A DNA stretch of 64,000 nucleotides from contig JAFCMP010000235.1 of assembly GCA_017506865.1 (NCBI GenBank), forward strand, positions 496,001-560,000, given 5' to 3'. Below the pieces are notes generated by a model. That model saw only the letters and a program-made list of their open reading frames with translations. It made no database searches and had not been told where the DNA came from. The DNA comes from Tribonema minus (lineage: Eukaryota; Sar; Xanthophyceae; Tribonematales; Tribonemataceae). Below, piece after piece: positions 42,065 to 52,186 of the stretch. The position numbers and the translations under genes are program-made. The first letter of the stretch is position 1; each line of letters starts with the position of its first letter.

Positions 42065-43170
42065 GACCTACATACCAGGGTATGGTGAACTTCACACCGA
42101 CAGGAATTGAACCTGCGTCTCCAGCGCATGTCTGCGCTGGTGTGCTTCCATTGCACCACGGTGTGTATGATGATATGCAAGTTGGCTACACATTGGATGA
42201 GCTTGTCGGAATTGAAGCACTCGTAATATGAAAGCGTTGATTGTGCTCACATCACAATTGTAGGCAAAGTCTCTCTTCGTGGACCTGAACCGGCAAGGCT
42301 CAGTGCCAGGCCCCCGCACACAACAAGGTGGAGACCGCTTTCGCGGGGGAACTACCTACGCAGGCAACGCCGTAAAGTAGCGCGCCAAGCAACAAAAAGC
42401 CTACGAAACATCGAATCCCAGCACAATCTGCAAGACTTGATCGCAGCCTCCTTGCTCACAAGGCAGGCAGATTGGTCTGAGATTCGATGTACGCAGCCTT
42501 ACTGCTGCTTGACGTACTACCGCCAGACAAGAGCGTACTGCTGAACACAGGCACGGATGAGGAAGAGAGAGGGCGGCAGTCCCTCTCTCTTCCACAGGAG
42601 AGCCCCCATCGGCGGCTGGGTGCCCTCCCGCGGTTGTATAGCTACTTTTTCCGCCATCCGTGACTAAACTGGGCGCCGGCTCGGTGGTCTGAGGTTAGCA
42701 CAGCGGTACCACATCAGCACTGCTGCACTGCGCATCAGCGACAGCAGCTCTGCCCAGGCAGCCAACAAGTGGTTGGACTTATAGCTCATGGGACTCCTGT
42801 GTTTCAGCAGCAGCTCTTTTGTCTGGCATTTACCTGTTCGCTGCCGAGCCGGGCGCGATGCCTGGGCCAAAACGAAGCCGTTGTGGTGACCTCCAGACAC
42901 GCGCCCGCCATAGACCAAGTGCGCCTACGCCACCAGGGACGGCCTGGGCACAGCAGTTAATGACTGCGATTTCTTGCCCAAAGAAAGCAGAAATGCTTCC
43001 TTGCGATCAGGCTGCTTCTGATCGCCAGCCGCCAGCAGTGATGTGCCGTTGCCTCGCAGCGCCAGCCTGACACTCACAAACTGCCGTCAACCTCATTGCA
43101 GAACGCGGGATGCAAAGAGGCTCCTGGTGGTCGCAGGCTTAATCAGAGTGAGCGAAAAACCTCGATAGGG
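42065..43170 (-). repeat. 1.1-kb tRNA-like-ended repeat module, copy B
   Basis: Module in minus orientation. It ends at the palindrome edge GACCTAC (inverse GTAGGTC), which is also where copies C and D end, so GTAGGTC marks the true module terminus. It contains a GGAAGAGAGAGGG...CCCTCTCTCTTCC hairpin at about 42561-42592. Confidence 0.85.
42092..42165 (-). ncRNA. tRNA-like cloverleaf, copy B
   Basis: Best-preserved copy: acceptor CACACCG/CGGTGTG (7 bp), D stem GTGC/GCAC, T arm GCAGG-TTCAATT-CCTGT, discriminator A. The anticodon arm is a 5-bp stem with a 10-base loop GCAGACATGC that can itself close, leaving no readable anticodon after a U33. Confidence 0.65.
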
Positions 43171-43872
43171 ATGTCACTTTACGTTACTTTGACTTGCACT
43201 TCAACTTGAAGTACACTGGTTTTGTTTTCTGGGAAGGGGATGGGAACCCGCACGCTGCCAGCAAACTAGGGTGATGTGCCCTTGCGAACAACTAAACAGG
43301 GTCACCACGCGAGCAATGTAGGGCGACGGAGCAGGCTGCGTGGAGGTGCCTGGACTTAAGTGGCAAATCGATTCTTCGCTGGGGGCTGGTGATACGATGT
43401 TTCGTGGCAGGGGCTGGGGAGCGTAGGGGCGATCGAGGAGGGAGGCATCACTAGCGGCACCTGGCGACTTAGGTGACGATCGCTGTGGCCCGCTGATGCG
43501 CAACCGGATTGACTGTATCAAGCCGCATCATCACGCCAGCCTGTTGGCTATGTTGACTTGTGCACTCCAGCAGCAAGCGACGGACTTCTTGATTTCTGCA
43601 ACGAGTTTTATGTTGTGTACATAAGTGCACACGCTCAGACCAGTTGTACGATCCAACAGCAGAGATCTGACCGTTGGCGCTAATGAACGTTGATGAAGTA
43701 GGAAATTGCTCTGTTGTTTGTTGGATGCTTGTCTTGACTGGGTCTCTCTCGAGCATTTCAGGTGTGATTGCACTGCCATCCATACCGTTCCGCCACGCAT
43801 GCGCTTGCTAATGCCGCAAGAGCTGACTTGCCTTGATGGGAAACACTGTTTGCGAGCAGAGGCGAGGAGGCA

Positions 43873-44397
43873 GTGATGGCGCCGCGCTCGTTCCCCACGG
43901 AGCTGTGTCACCTCATCCTCAAGGCGTTCACGGGCGCCAAAGCAGTCCAGGTAGAGCACGGCGAGAGGTACTCCATCAGGAGCCTGGCCGTGCCAGTGGC
44001 GAGCCGATCAGCCAGGGTGAACTGCGATGAGGTCGCTGCCGGACTGCTGTTTGCTATCCGCAAGGAGCAAAAGCGTCTCCGCATGGACACGCTGCTAGAG
44101 GATGCTGCTGTGGAAATTGTCATAAAGAGGCTGGTCCTGGTCACACTCGCCAACGCGGGGCTCGCACGCACTGATCCGTTGGCGCGGAGACAGGTACGAA
44201 TGCGGGCCGCTGCAGATTATCATCATGATATGGGAGCGCGCTTCCGTCCTCGGCTCCGCCACTGCAGCTTTCGCTGGCGGCACCGATCGGGCGTGCACCT
44301 TAGCGCGCCTCTTTGCAGCATTTGCCTGCACGACATGCGCAGAGCACGGGTGGATAAGCATGACACGTTTTTACCACATTTTAGAAATGGCCGGTGA
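43873..44397 (+). CDS. MAPRSFPTEL protein, left palindrome copy
   Basis: 174-codon frame from 43873 (second Met at 43876). The first ~110 residues (FPTELCHLILKAFTGAKAVQ; KEQKRLRMDTLLEDAAVEIV) are shared with the inverted copy at 44955-44551. The opening resembles the start of an F-box, but this is not a firm match. Compared with the other copy it carries an in-frame 6-base duplication (LVLVTLAN against LVTLAN). Beyond the palindrome arm the C-terminus is unique and may be read-through into an intron: a GTACGA donor-like site follows RRQ. No recognised family. Confidence 0.4.
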   Translation: MMAPRSFPTELCHLILKAFTGAKAVQVEHGERYSIRSLAVPVASRSARVNCDEVAAGLLFAIRKEQKRLRMDTLLEDAAVEIVIKRLVLVTLANAGLARTDPLARRQVRMRAAADYHHDMGARFRPRLRHCSFRWRHRSGVHLSAPLCSICLHDMRRARVDKHDTFLPHFRNGR

Positions 44398-44598
44398 TTG
44401 CTGGCAGTTCAATTGTTTTGCAAGGTACACAACTGTCGATAGAGATGTTGATGTCTCGGCTTTCGTACACAGTCTGTGTTTTCCTACACAATGCATGTGT
44501 CGCTCAAGGCAAGCTTGTTCGTACGAAGGTCTGCATCTTGAGACTGGGACTCACTCGATACATACACAAACTGTGTAGCAGCATGTGCCCATGCGGGC
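44237..44598. other. Palindrome spacer
   Basis: 362 bases of unique sequence between the inverted arms. It contains the divergent 3' ends of the two MAPRSFPTEL frames and nothing else recognised. Confidence 0.7.
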
Positions 44599-44955
44599 TC
44601 CCTTGTCATGATGATGATCTGCAGCGACCCGCATTCGTACCTGTCTCCGCACCAACGGATCAGTGCGTGCGAGCCCCGCGTTGGCGAGTGTGACCAGCCT
44701 CTTTATGACAATTTCCACAGCAGCATCCTCTAGCAGCGTGTCCATGCGGAGACGCTTTTGCTCCTTGCGGATAGCAAACAGCAGCCCGGAAGCGACCTCA
44801 TCGCAGTTCACCCTGGCTGATCGGCTCGCCACTGGCACGGCCAGGCTCCTGATGGAGTACCTCTCGCCGTGCTCTAGCTGGACTGCTTTGGCGCCCGTAA
44901 ACGCCTTGAGGATGAGGTGACACAGCTCCGTGGGGAACGAGCGCGGCGCCATCAC
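44551..44955 (-). CDS. MAPRSFPTEL protein, right palindrome copy
   Basis: 134-codon frame in inverted orientation to the copy at 43873. It is identical apart from a few substitutions (V to L, A to S, A to V) and the absent 6-base duplication, and its C-terminus is different and shorter. The two copies point toward each other across the spacer. The frame is intact, but near-identity of the arms means conservation cannot be used as proof of coding. Confidence 0.4.
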   Translation of the reverse strand: MMAPRSFPTELCHLILKAFTGAKAVQLEHGERYSIRSLAVPVASRSARVNCDEVASGLLFAIRKEQKRLRMDTLLEDAAVEIVIKRLVTLANAGLARTDPLVRRQVRMRVAADHHHDKGARMGTCCYTVCVCIE

Positions 44956-45744
44956 TGCCTCCTCGCCTCTGCTCGCAAACAGTGTTTCCCATCAAGGCAA
45001 GTCAGCTCTCGCGGCATTAGCAAGCGCATGCGTGGCGGAACGGTATGGATGGCAGTGCAATCACACCTGAAATGCTCGAGAGAGACCCAGTCAAGACAAG
45101 CATCCAACAAACAACAGAGCAATTTCCTACTTCATCAACGTTCATTAGCGCCAACGGTCAGATCTCTGCTGTTGGATCGTGCGGCTGGTCTGAGCGTGTG
45201 CACTTATGTACACAACATGAAACTCGTTGCAGAAATCAAGAAGTCCGTCGCTTGCTGCTGGAGTGCACAAGTCAACATAGTCAACAGGCTGGCGTGATGA
45301 TGCGGCTTGATACAGTCAATCCGGTTGCGCATCAGCGGGCCACAGCGATCGTCACCTAAGTCGCCAGGCCCCGCTAGTGATGCCTCCCTCCTCGATCGCC
45401 CCTACGCTCCCCAGCCCCTGCCACGAAACATCGTATCACCAGCCCCCAGGGAAGAATCGATTTGCCACTTAAGTCCAGGCACCTCCACGCAGCCTGCTCC
45501 GTCGCCCTACATTGCTCGCGTGGTGACCCTGTTTAGTTGTTCGCAAGGGCACATCACCCTAGTTTGCTGGCAGCGTGCGGGTTCCCATCCCCTTCCCAGA
45601 AAACAAAAAACCAGTGTACTTTTATTATATTCCACTTGTGGCTGTGGAAATGCCATGTTGTAGGTGTGTCGCCTTGTTCTCACTCTTGGATGTAGCTTCA
45701 AGTTGAAGTGCAAGTCAAAGTAACGTAGTGCGAGTGAGTCATCG

Positions 45745-46862
45745 AGTAATCTGCTCGAGCGCGAGGTTTCGTTTCACTCCTGATCAACGCCTGCACCACC
45801 AGGAGCCTCATGTTGCATCCCGCGTCCTGCAACGAGGTTGACGGCAGTTTGTGAGTGTCAGGCCGGCGCTGCGAGGCAACGACACATCACTGCTGGCGGC
45901 TGGCGATCAGAAGCAGCCTGATCGCAAGGAAGCATTTCTGCTTTCTTTGGGCAATGAAGTCGCAGTCACTAACTGCTGTGCCCAGGCCGTCCCTGGTGGC
46001 GTAGGCGCACCTGATCTAAGGCGGGCTATGCCTGGAGGTTACCACAACGTCATCGTTTTGGCCCAGGCATCGCGTCCGGCTCGGCAGCGAACAGGTAAAT
46101 GCCAGACAAAAGAGCTGCTGCTGAAACACAGGAGTCCCATGAGCTATAAGTCCAACCACTTGTTGGCTGCCTGGGCAGAGCTGCTGTCGCTGATGCGCAG
46201 TGCAGCAGTGCTGATGTGGTACCGCAGTGCTAACCTCAGACCGCCGTGCCGGCAACCTATCTAGCACGGGTGGCGGAAAAAGTAGCAATACAACCGCGGG
46301 AGGGCACCCAGCCGCCGATGGGGGCTCTCCTGTGGAAGAGAGGGGGACTGCCGCCCTCTCTCTTCCACATCCGTGCCTGTGTTCAGCAGTACGCTCTTGT
46401 CTGGCGGTAGTACGTCAAGCAGCAGAAAGGCTGCGTACATCGAATCTCAGACCAATCTGCGTGCCTTGTGAGCAAGGAGGCTGCAAGCAAGTCTTGCAGA
46501 TTGTGCTGGAATTCGAGGTCTGCAGGCTTGTTGTTGCTTGGCGTGCTGCTTTACGGCGTTGCCTGTGTAGGTAGTTCCCCCGCGAAAGCGGTCTCCACCT
46601 TGTTGTGGTGCGGGGGCCTGGCACTGAGCCTTGCCGGTTCAGGTCCACGAAGAGAGACTTTGCCTACAATTGTGATGTGAGCACAATCAACGCTTTCATA
46701 TTACGAGTGCTTCAATTCCGACAAGCTCATTCAATGTGTAGCCAACTTGCATATCACCATACACACCGTGGTGCAATGGAAGTACACCAGCGCAGACATG
46801 CGCTGGATACGCAGGTTCAATTCCTGTCGGTGTGAAGTTTACCATACCCTGGCATGTAGGTC
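45745..46862 (+). repeat. 1.1-kb tRNA-like-ended repeat module, copy C
   Basis: Same module in plus orientation, forming the outer part of the right palindrome arm. Hairpin GTGGAAGAGAG...CTCTCTTCCAC at 46332-46368; structured CCCCCGCGAAAGCGG block near 46580; ends GCATGTAGGTC. Confidence 0.85.
46762..46835 (+). ncRNA. tRNA-like cloverleaf, copy C
   Basis: 74 bases, acceptor stem intact, one D-stem change (GTGC/GTAC) and GGATACG for GGAGACG. Same long anticodon arm as copies A, B and D. Confidence 0.6.
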
Positions 46863-48159
46863 TGCATTATTGCTAGACAACATCATGACCCTGTGGCCAC
46901 AAGTCTGGTTGCCACACTGTTCTCACACTCCTCAAGCTCATGCGCATCAATGATTGAGAGTCTCTGAACCACTGTAGTGCGTGTCGTGCACGCGTGGCGC
47001 GTTGCCGTACCTGCAGAACTCACTTTCACACGTCAGTTACAACTTCTACAAAGACTACATGGCAACGCACTTGTCGACTGTATCTACATGAGCTGCTGCT
47101 CAAAGTATAAACACGTGCTGCGCGCTGCATGCGCTCTCACAGCGGCAGTGTGTGTTGGCGGCGCTGCAGTAGGTGCCACTTGCCCCACGGCCGCACTCGC
47201 ATTTGAAGTTGACTCACCTCGCTCTGATGGCAGCGCCTCTGCGGCGGCAGTCGCGGAGCGTCTGCGAAGCGCGGGGACAAGGAGGAGAGCACGTCATGGT
47301 GCTCGACCAAGGGTCAAGGAACCCTACCCCTCAAACCCAGCCCAACTGCCAGGTGAACCCTGATGAAGCCTGCTGCGCAGCTGCCGTTGGGGGCTCGCAA
47401 GCCGGACAGTAGAGTTCGTCTCATGCAAGACAGAAGGGTTTGGCGAGCGGTGCCCAAGCGCTATAGGATGAAGAGGGGGACATAGGTACCTACTGCAGTC
47501 GCTGACTACATGAGGCATGACAGCTTGAGGTGGAGCGAAGCGCATCAACGCTGAGAAGCAGGGGCATTCTCGCGGCGCGGTCCACAGCTGCGCCCCGCCA
47601 CCGCCGCCGTCGCGCGCCAATGTCCGTGGCGTATCAGGCATGTGCAGGTAAGGTATCGTGTGCGCCAAACGCACCAGTTGAGCACTGACAGTCGACGCGC
47701 ATTGTCATACGTCATGTTCACAACACATGCATACCTCACCAAATACGCATCGCGATGCGTTTCATTTATAAATGCCTACATACCTTGCCGCAGCCGTCGC
47801 CCCGCTTTGTCTTACGTCAACTAGAAGTTTGTGCTTTTCGTTAATTCTCGCTTAGGGCGCGAAAAGCCCGTGTGGTGGATGGCAAGCTTGCTACCGATGA
47901 CATGTTCTTAACAACCATCTGCTTGAATAGGGAGTACGATTCAGGCTTGGGGTAGGTGACATATACAGCGTAAAGGTACGACACGTGGTCATGTGCCTTA
48001 TGTGGCCCAGTGCGACCTGTTGCATTATCTGACGGTTGTCTGCCATATGATGGCCAAACGCAAGGCCGCGGTCCTCAGCTGTGCTGCAAGGTACTGAATT
48101 CAAACATGGAACAGGCGCCACTGTTTGTTTTTAGTTTTATCAGTTTCATGAATGTAACG
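46863..48159. other. Gene-free spacer between module copies
   Basis: A 128-codon frame at 46977-47363 is present but has no recognised family. The GC-rich patch at 47160-47310 may be a stray exon. Nothing else seen. Confidence 0.4.
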
Positions 48160-49289
48160 TCTAGCGGGTGAGTGAGTAATGGAGTCATCCCTCTCGAGGC
48201 CTCACAAGACCAACCTGCGACCACCAGCATCCCGCGTCCTGCAACGAGGCTGTGACGGCAGTCTGTGAGTGCCTGGCTGGCGCTGCGAGGCGACGGCACA
48301 TCACTGCTGGCGGCTGGCGATCAGAAGGCCTGATGATCGCAAGGAAGCATTTCTGCTTTCTTTGGGCAATAAAGTCGCAGTCACTAACTGCTGTGCCCAG
48401 GCCGTCCCTGGTGGCGTAGGCGCACTTGGTCTATGGCGGGCTCATGCTTGGAGGTCACCACAACGTCTTCGTTCTGGCCCAGGCATCGCGCCCGGCTCGG
48501 CAGCGAACAGGTAAATGCCAGACAAAGAGAGCTGCTGCTGAAACACAGGAGTCCCATGAGCTATAAGTCCAACCACTTGTTGGCTGCCTGGGTACGCGCT
48601 GCTGTCGCTGATGCGCAGTGCAGCAGTGCTGATGTGGATTCGTCATGCTAACCTCAGACCACCGAGCCGGCGCCCAGTTTAGTCACGGATGGCGGAAAAA
48701 GTAGCTATACAACCGCGGGAGGGCACCCAGCCGCCGATGGGGGCTCTCCTGTGGAAGAGAGAGGGACTGCCGCCCTCTCTCTTCCTCATCCGTGCCTGTG
48801 TTCAGCAGTACGCTCTTGTCTGGCGGTAGTACGTCAAGCAGCAGTAAGGCTGCGTACATCGAATCTCAGACCAATCTGCCTGCCTTGTGAGCAAGGAGGC
48901 TGCGATCAAGTCTTGCAGATTGTGCTGGGATTCGATGTTTCGTAGGCTTTTTGTTGCTTGGCGCGCTACTTTACGGCGTTGCCTGTGTAGGTAGTTCCCC
49001 CGCGAAAGCGGTCTCCACCTTGTTGTGTGCGGGGGCCTGGCACTGAGCCTTGCCGGTTCAGGTCCACGAAGAGAGACTTTGCCCACTTCTCTAACATGAA
49101 CACAACCAACGCTCGCATATTGCGGCTTCTGCGAATCAAACAAGCTCATGCAGAATGTACACTGGTTGGCTTGCGTAGCATCACCATACACACCGTGGTG
49201 CAATGGCAGCACACCAGCGCAGACATGCGCTGGAGACGCAGGTTCAATCCCTGTCGGTGTAAAGTTCACCATACCCTGGTATGTAGGTC
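48160..49289 (+). repeat. 1.1-kb tRNA-like-ended repeat module, copy D
   Basis: Direct repeat of copy C about 2.4 kb further on. It starts near GTGAGTGAGTAATGGAGTCA and ends TATGTAGGTC. It lacks the MAPRSFPTEL part, so the module exists independently of the palindrome. Confidence 0.85.
49189..49262 (+). ncRNA. tRNA-like cloverleaf, copy D
   Basis: 74 bases; D loop AATGGCA and T loop TTCAATC differ from B, stems kept, last acceptor pair lost (CGGTGTA). Anticodon arm identical to the other copies. Confidence 0.6.
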
Positions 49290-49486
49290 GTCATTTTGGT
49301 TACCCAAACATCATGCCTCTCTTGCTGCAAGTCTGGTGCCGCTCCGTACTCACGTTTATCAAGCTTATTTGCATCATGACAACGGCAACGTGTCAAGGAA
49401 CTCTGTTGACTGCATGCAGAGTTCGCAACATCCCTGACAACCAGCTCGAGTTGCAGTGTTGCCCACCCAGCTGCATAATCATATCG

Positions 49487-49557
49487 CACACTGTGGTTCA
49501 TTAAACGCACACCAGGCCAAACGTACCCCGGACACGCAGGTTTCAATGTCGGTGTGA
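49487..49557 (+). ncRNA. Diverged tRNA-like relic, copy E
   Basis: 71 bases, CACACTG...CGGTGTG, with GCAGGTTTCAATGTC in place of the T arm and a disrupted anticodon arm. It lies 225 bases after copy D without the rest of the module. Confidence 0.45.
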
Positions 49558-52186
49558 AGCTGCTCACCATGATTGCGCGACAGCCTACAGCCCTGTGCTA
49601 TGCCATACTTCAACCTTGGTATTACTGTGGCATCGTCAACGGTTGCCAGAAGCTGATGCGTTGTGGCGTACCCTCATAGTCACGAGTCACAAGGCTGAGG
49701 TGGCAAGTTGACTCTTGGCTGCATATACAATTCAAATAGGCATTGTTGTCGCACCTATTCAGCAATGCAGTAGGGGGAACCTCACAGCATTCTGGCGCCC
49801 CTGTGTTGTGCACTGCGGTGCAGGAGCCTTTATACATGTATTGTTTCCGCGCGGTCAAGAGAGACCTTAGCGCCGCCACGAGTGATCTTGGTCAAGTTCA
49901 TTGTAGACTGCACTGGTAACACGCCAAAGTCGATGTGCATGTTCTTCAATCGGCTCGTATGCGTGCTTCACAGTCTCCAAGAGCGCAGACTATATTGCGA
50001 TGGCCGCATATCAAGCTCTTGATGACCTGGTCCGTGTGACAAATGTGGCGCCCAAGCCTGGTCGCACATATCGCATTGTCAACAAATGAGGCTCGCATGT
50101 ACACCAGCATGGATCTTGCGCAAAGTTATCGGTCTGTCACTTGTCAACCCTGTTTGCTTAACCTGCCCTGCACTTTGATGAGACGTGGCAACCGAACACA
50201 TGAAAGGCGTTATTGCTTGCACCTGTGCCAGTGACATATGAGCAGCAGTTGCTCATCAACATCATGCTGAACACAAAGTTTTAGTGATACTGTAATGCGA
50301 CAATGCGCTACATAGCATGTGTATTTGCTGACTGCGCAGTGGTTTCTGCATGCAGACAGCGCTCCCTGACCCTAAACCTATCCCTAACTTCATCTGATAG
50401 GAACATAGCTAGGTACAAGGCTCGAGTATACAGCTGCTCAAAGTGTACCTACGGCTCGCTGTGAGGTGTGACATTGGAGATGATGGCAGGCTGTTTGCTG
50501 TTCAGTCCACAAAAACACTTATCAGCCGTTGAGCATTGACTTGGCAGAGAGCAGCATTTTGTGCTTACTGTGCGCAAATTAAGCCCTTCTATGTTGTGGT
50601 GTCATGGCAAGCCTGAACTTCAGGGCACTTCACTTCACTGATGGTTGCTTCGATGTGTGTCAACGTGAACATTATTCCGACTATATGACCATGCTGGTTT
50701 GTACCTCGCTATGTGACCATGCTGGTTTGTACCTCGCTGTTCCTGTTGTCAATGCTCGCTTGAGGCGCGAACAACATCATACAGCCTGGTCTGAATGGCT
50801 GTACAGGCAATGCTTCCTAGTCCCATTGGCTGTTTTTCCAGATGACATGGAAGCCACCTCATTGATCCAATCCGCCTCTACATAAAGACCTGGTCAAACG
50901 ATCGAATCAGCAACTGTGTCTATGCCTGGTAAGCACGTCATTGCTGCCCTGCTCCTGCAATGGTGCAAAGCTTACTGACATGATGGCTTTGAGCATGCAC
51001 ATGCAGGGAGACTCTGTGACTGGCACCCGATCGCTTTGCGAAGCGTCAACAACGCATTGCCACCTATGCTGGATGGAAGCGAAGGCAGGTAGTAGCGCAA
51101 CAGCACGGTGGTCCCCAGTGGGAAAAGCTCAGTTGATCCCCCTATAGCACGTTCACTCGCAGAGAAATCGGCCTAGTGGCCATTCATGTTTCCTCATGCC
51201 CGCATGGTGAGCAATGCCACTCAAGCTCATGTGTGTAACAGTGAGGTCAAGCGCATGAGCGCAGCAAAAACAAAACACAACACCCGCACTCTTGGCTTCT
51301 GGCAGGATGTAACGACCGCTCGTGTCATTTCTGGGGGCTATGTAGCAACAGCGCGCCTGCCCCGCGCCGCGCGCGCACGCACGAGCACAAATAATGTCCG
51401 TCTTTAATGTGTGTGTCTGCGGGGGCAACAACGTGTGTGTGGGGGGGGGGGGGCAGAGGGGGCAACAGCTGCCCCCCCCCCCCCCCTGCACCCCCCACCC
51501 GAATAAAGGTCATCAGTTCACTGGATCCTTGCTCCGTGGCAGGAAAATGTACACGCGGCCGCCGCGGGCCGCAACACGCGTCCCGCGGCGATACCCTAAG
51601 CACAAAACATACCTACCCCCATACCCCCCCGCCGTTGGTGCCTCAGGTGTGTCTAAAGGCGGCCGGCCACCTGCCCCGCGCGAGGGGTTCCCCAAGTGGG
51701 GGAGCGAAGAAATAAGCTCACAAGTCGCTATGTCTACGACCAACCTGCTAGGCTAGTGGAAGAGCCCTTCCAAACGAGGGAGAGCCCCCTGAAGGTCGTC
51801 CCAAGCCCCCCCCTGATACCCCCCCACAGCACCCGCGCCGACTGCCGCCGCACTCCCCATGCCTCGACGCCACCACCGCCGCGGGCGCTGCCCAACTTCG
51901 TTTTGCGCCTCCCCGCTGTCCGCGCCGCGGCCATGCGGAATGGGGCCCGAAAGCCGTAGCGAGGGGACGGCCGCGGCACCAGGGTGTCAGCGCTCCGCTG
52001 CATCATTGCTGGCGCTGATGCCACCGCAGCAGCCGCAGCATGCGCGCGTCCCCGCCGCCGGAGCTCTTCAGCGCACCTGCCGACGCTGCGTCGCCGCCGC
52101 CGCCGCCGCTGCGCCGCCGCCGCCGCCGCCGTGCATTGCGCAGCACAGCCGCCGCGCATTGCGCAGCGCAGCTCGGCGCAGCGCGC
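49558..52186. other. Gene-poor stretch, no gene recognised
   Basis: Contains a 31-bp tandem duplication at about 50682-50740 (ATGACCATGCTGGTTTGTAC), degenerate CCCTAA-like units near 50368-50390, and facing G and C runs at 51438-51485 able to form a hairpin. The GC-rich part at 51830-52180 is probably the desaturase 3' UTR. Confidence 0.45.

Larger units (their letters stand above)
42065..44236 (+). repeat. Left arm of 4.8-kb palindrome
   Basis: About 2.17 kb whose reverse complement reappears at 44599-46862 with high identity. From outside in: GACCTACATACC end, tRNA-like copy B, the rest of repeat module B, a ~700-base non-coding part, and the 5' end of the MAPRSFPTEL frame. The arm ends inside that frame near GCAGATTATCATCATGATA. 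Confidence 0.9.
44599..46862 (-). repeat. Right arm of 4.8-kb palindrome
   Basis: Inverse of 42065-44236. The main difference is an insertion of about 76 bases (roughly 45620-45696, TTTTATTATATTCC...GGATGTAG). A 104-codon frame starting MDGSAITPEM is open in both arms (45045-45359 +, 43783-43469 -) with three residue differences; it may be coding or chance. Confidence 0.9.

Noticed and set aside
46977..47363. 128-codon plus-strand frame with a hydrophobic stretch
   Set aside because: No family, no splice context, biased composition; not supported as a gene.
32481..49262. True tRNA genes
   Set aside because: No 7-base anticodon loop with U33 and a readable anticodon; the arm is a long hairpin. 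Kept as tRNA-like repeats.
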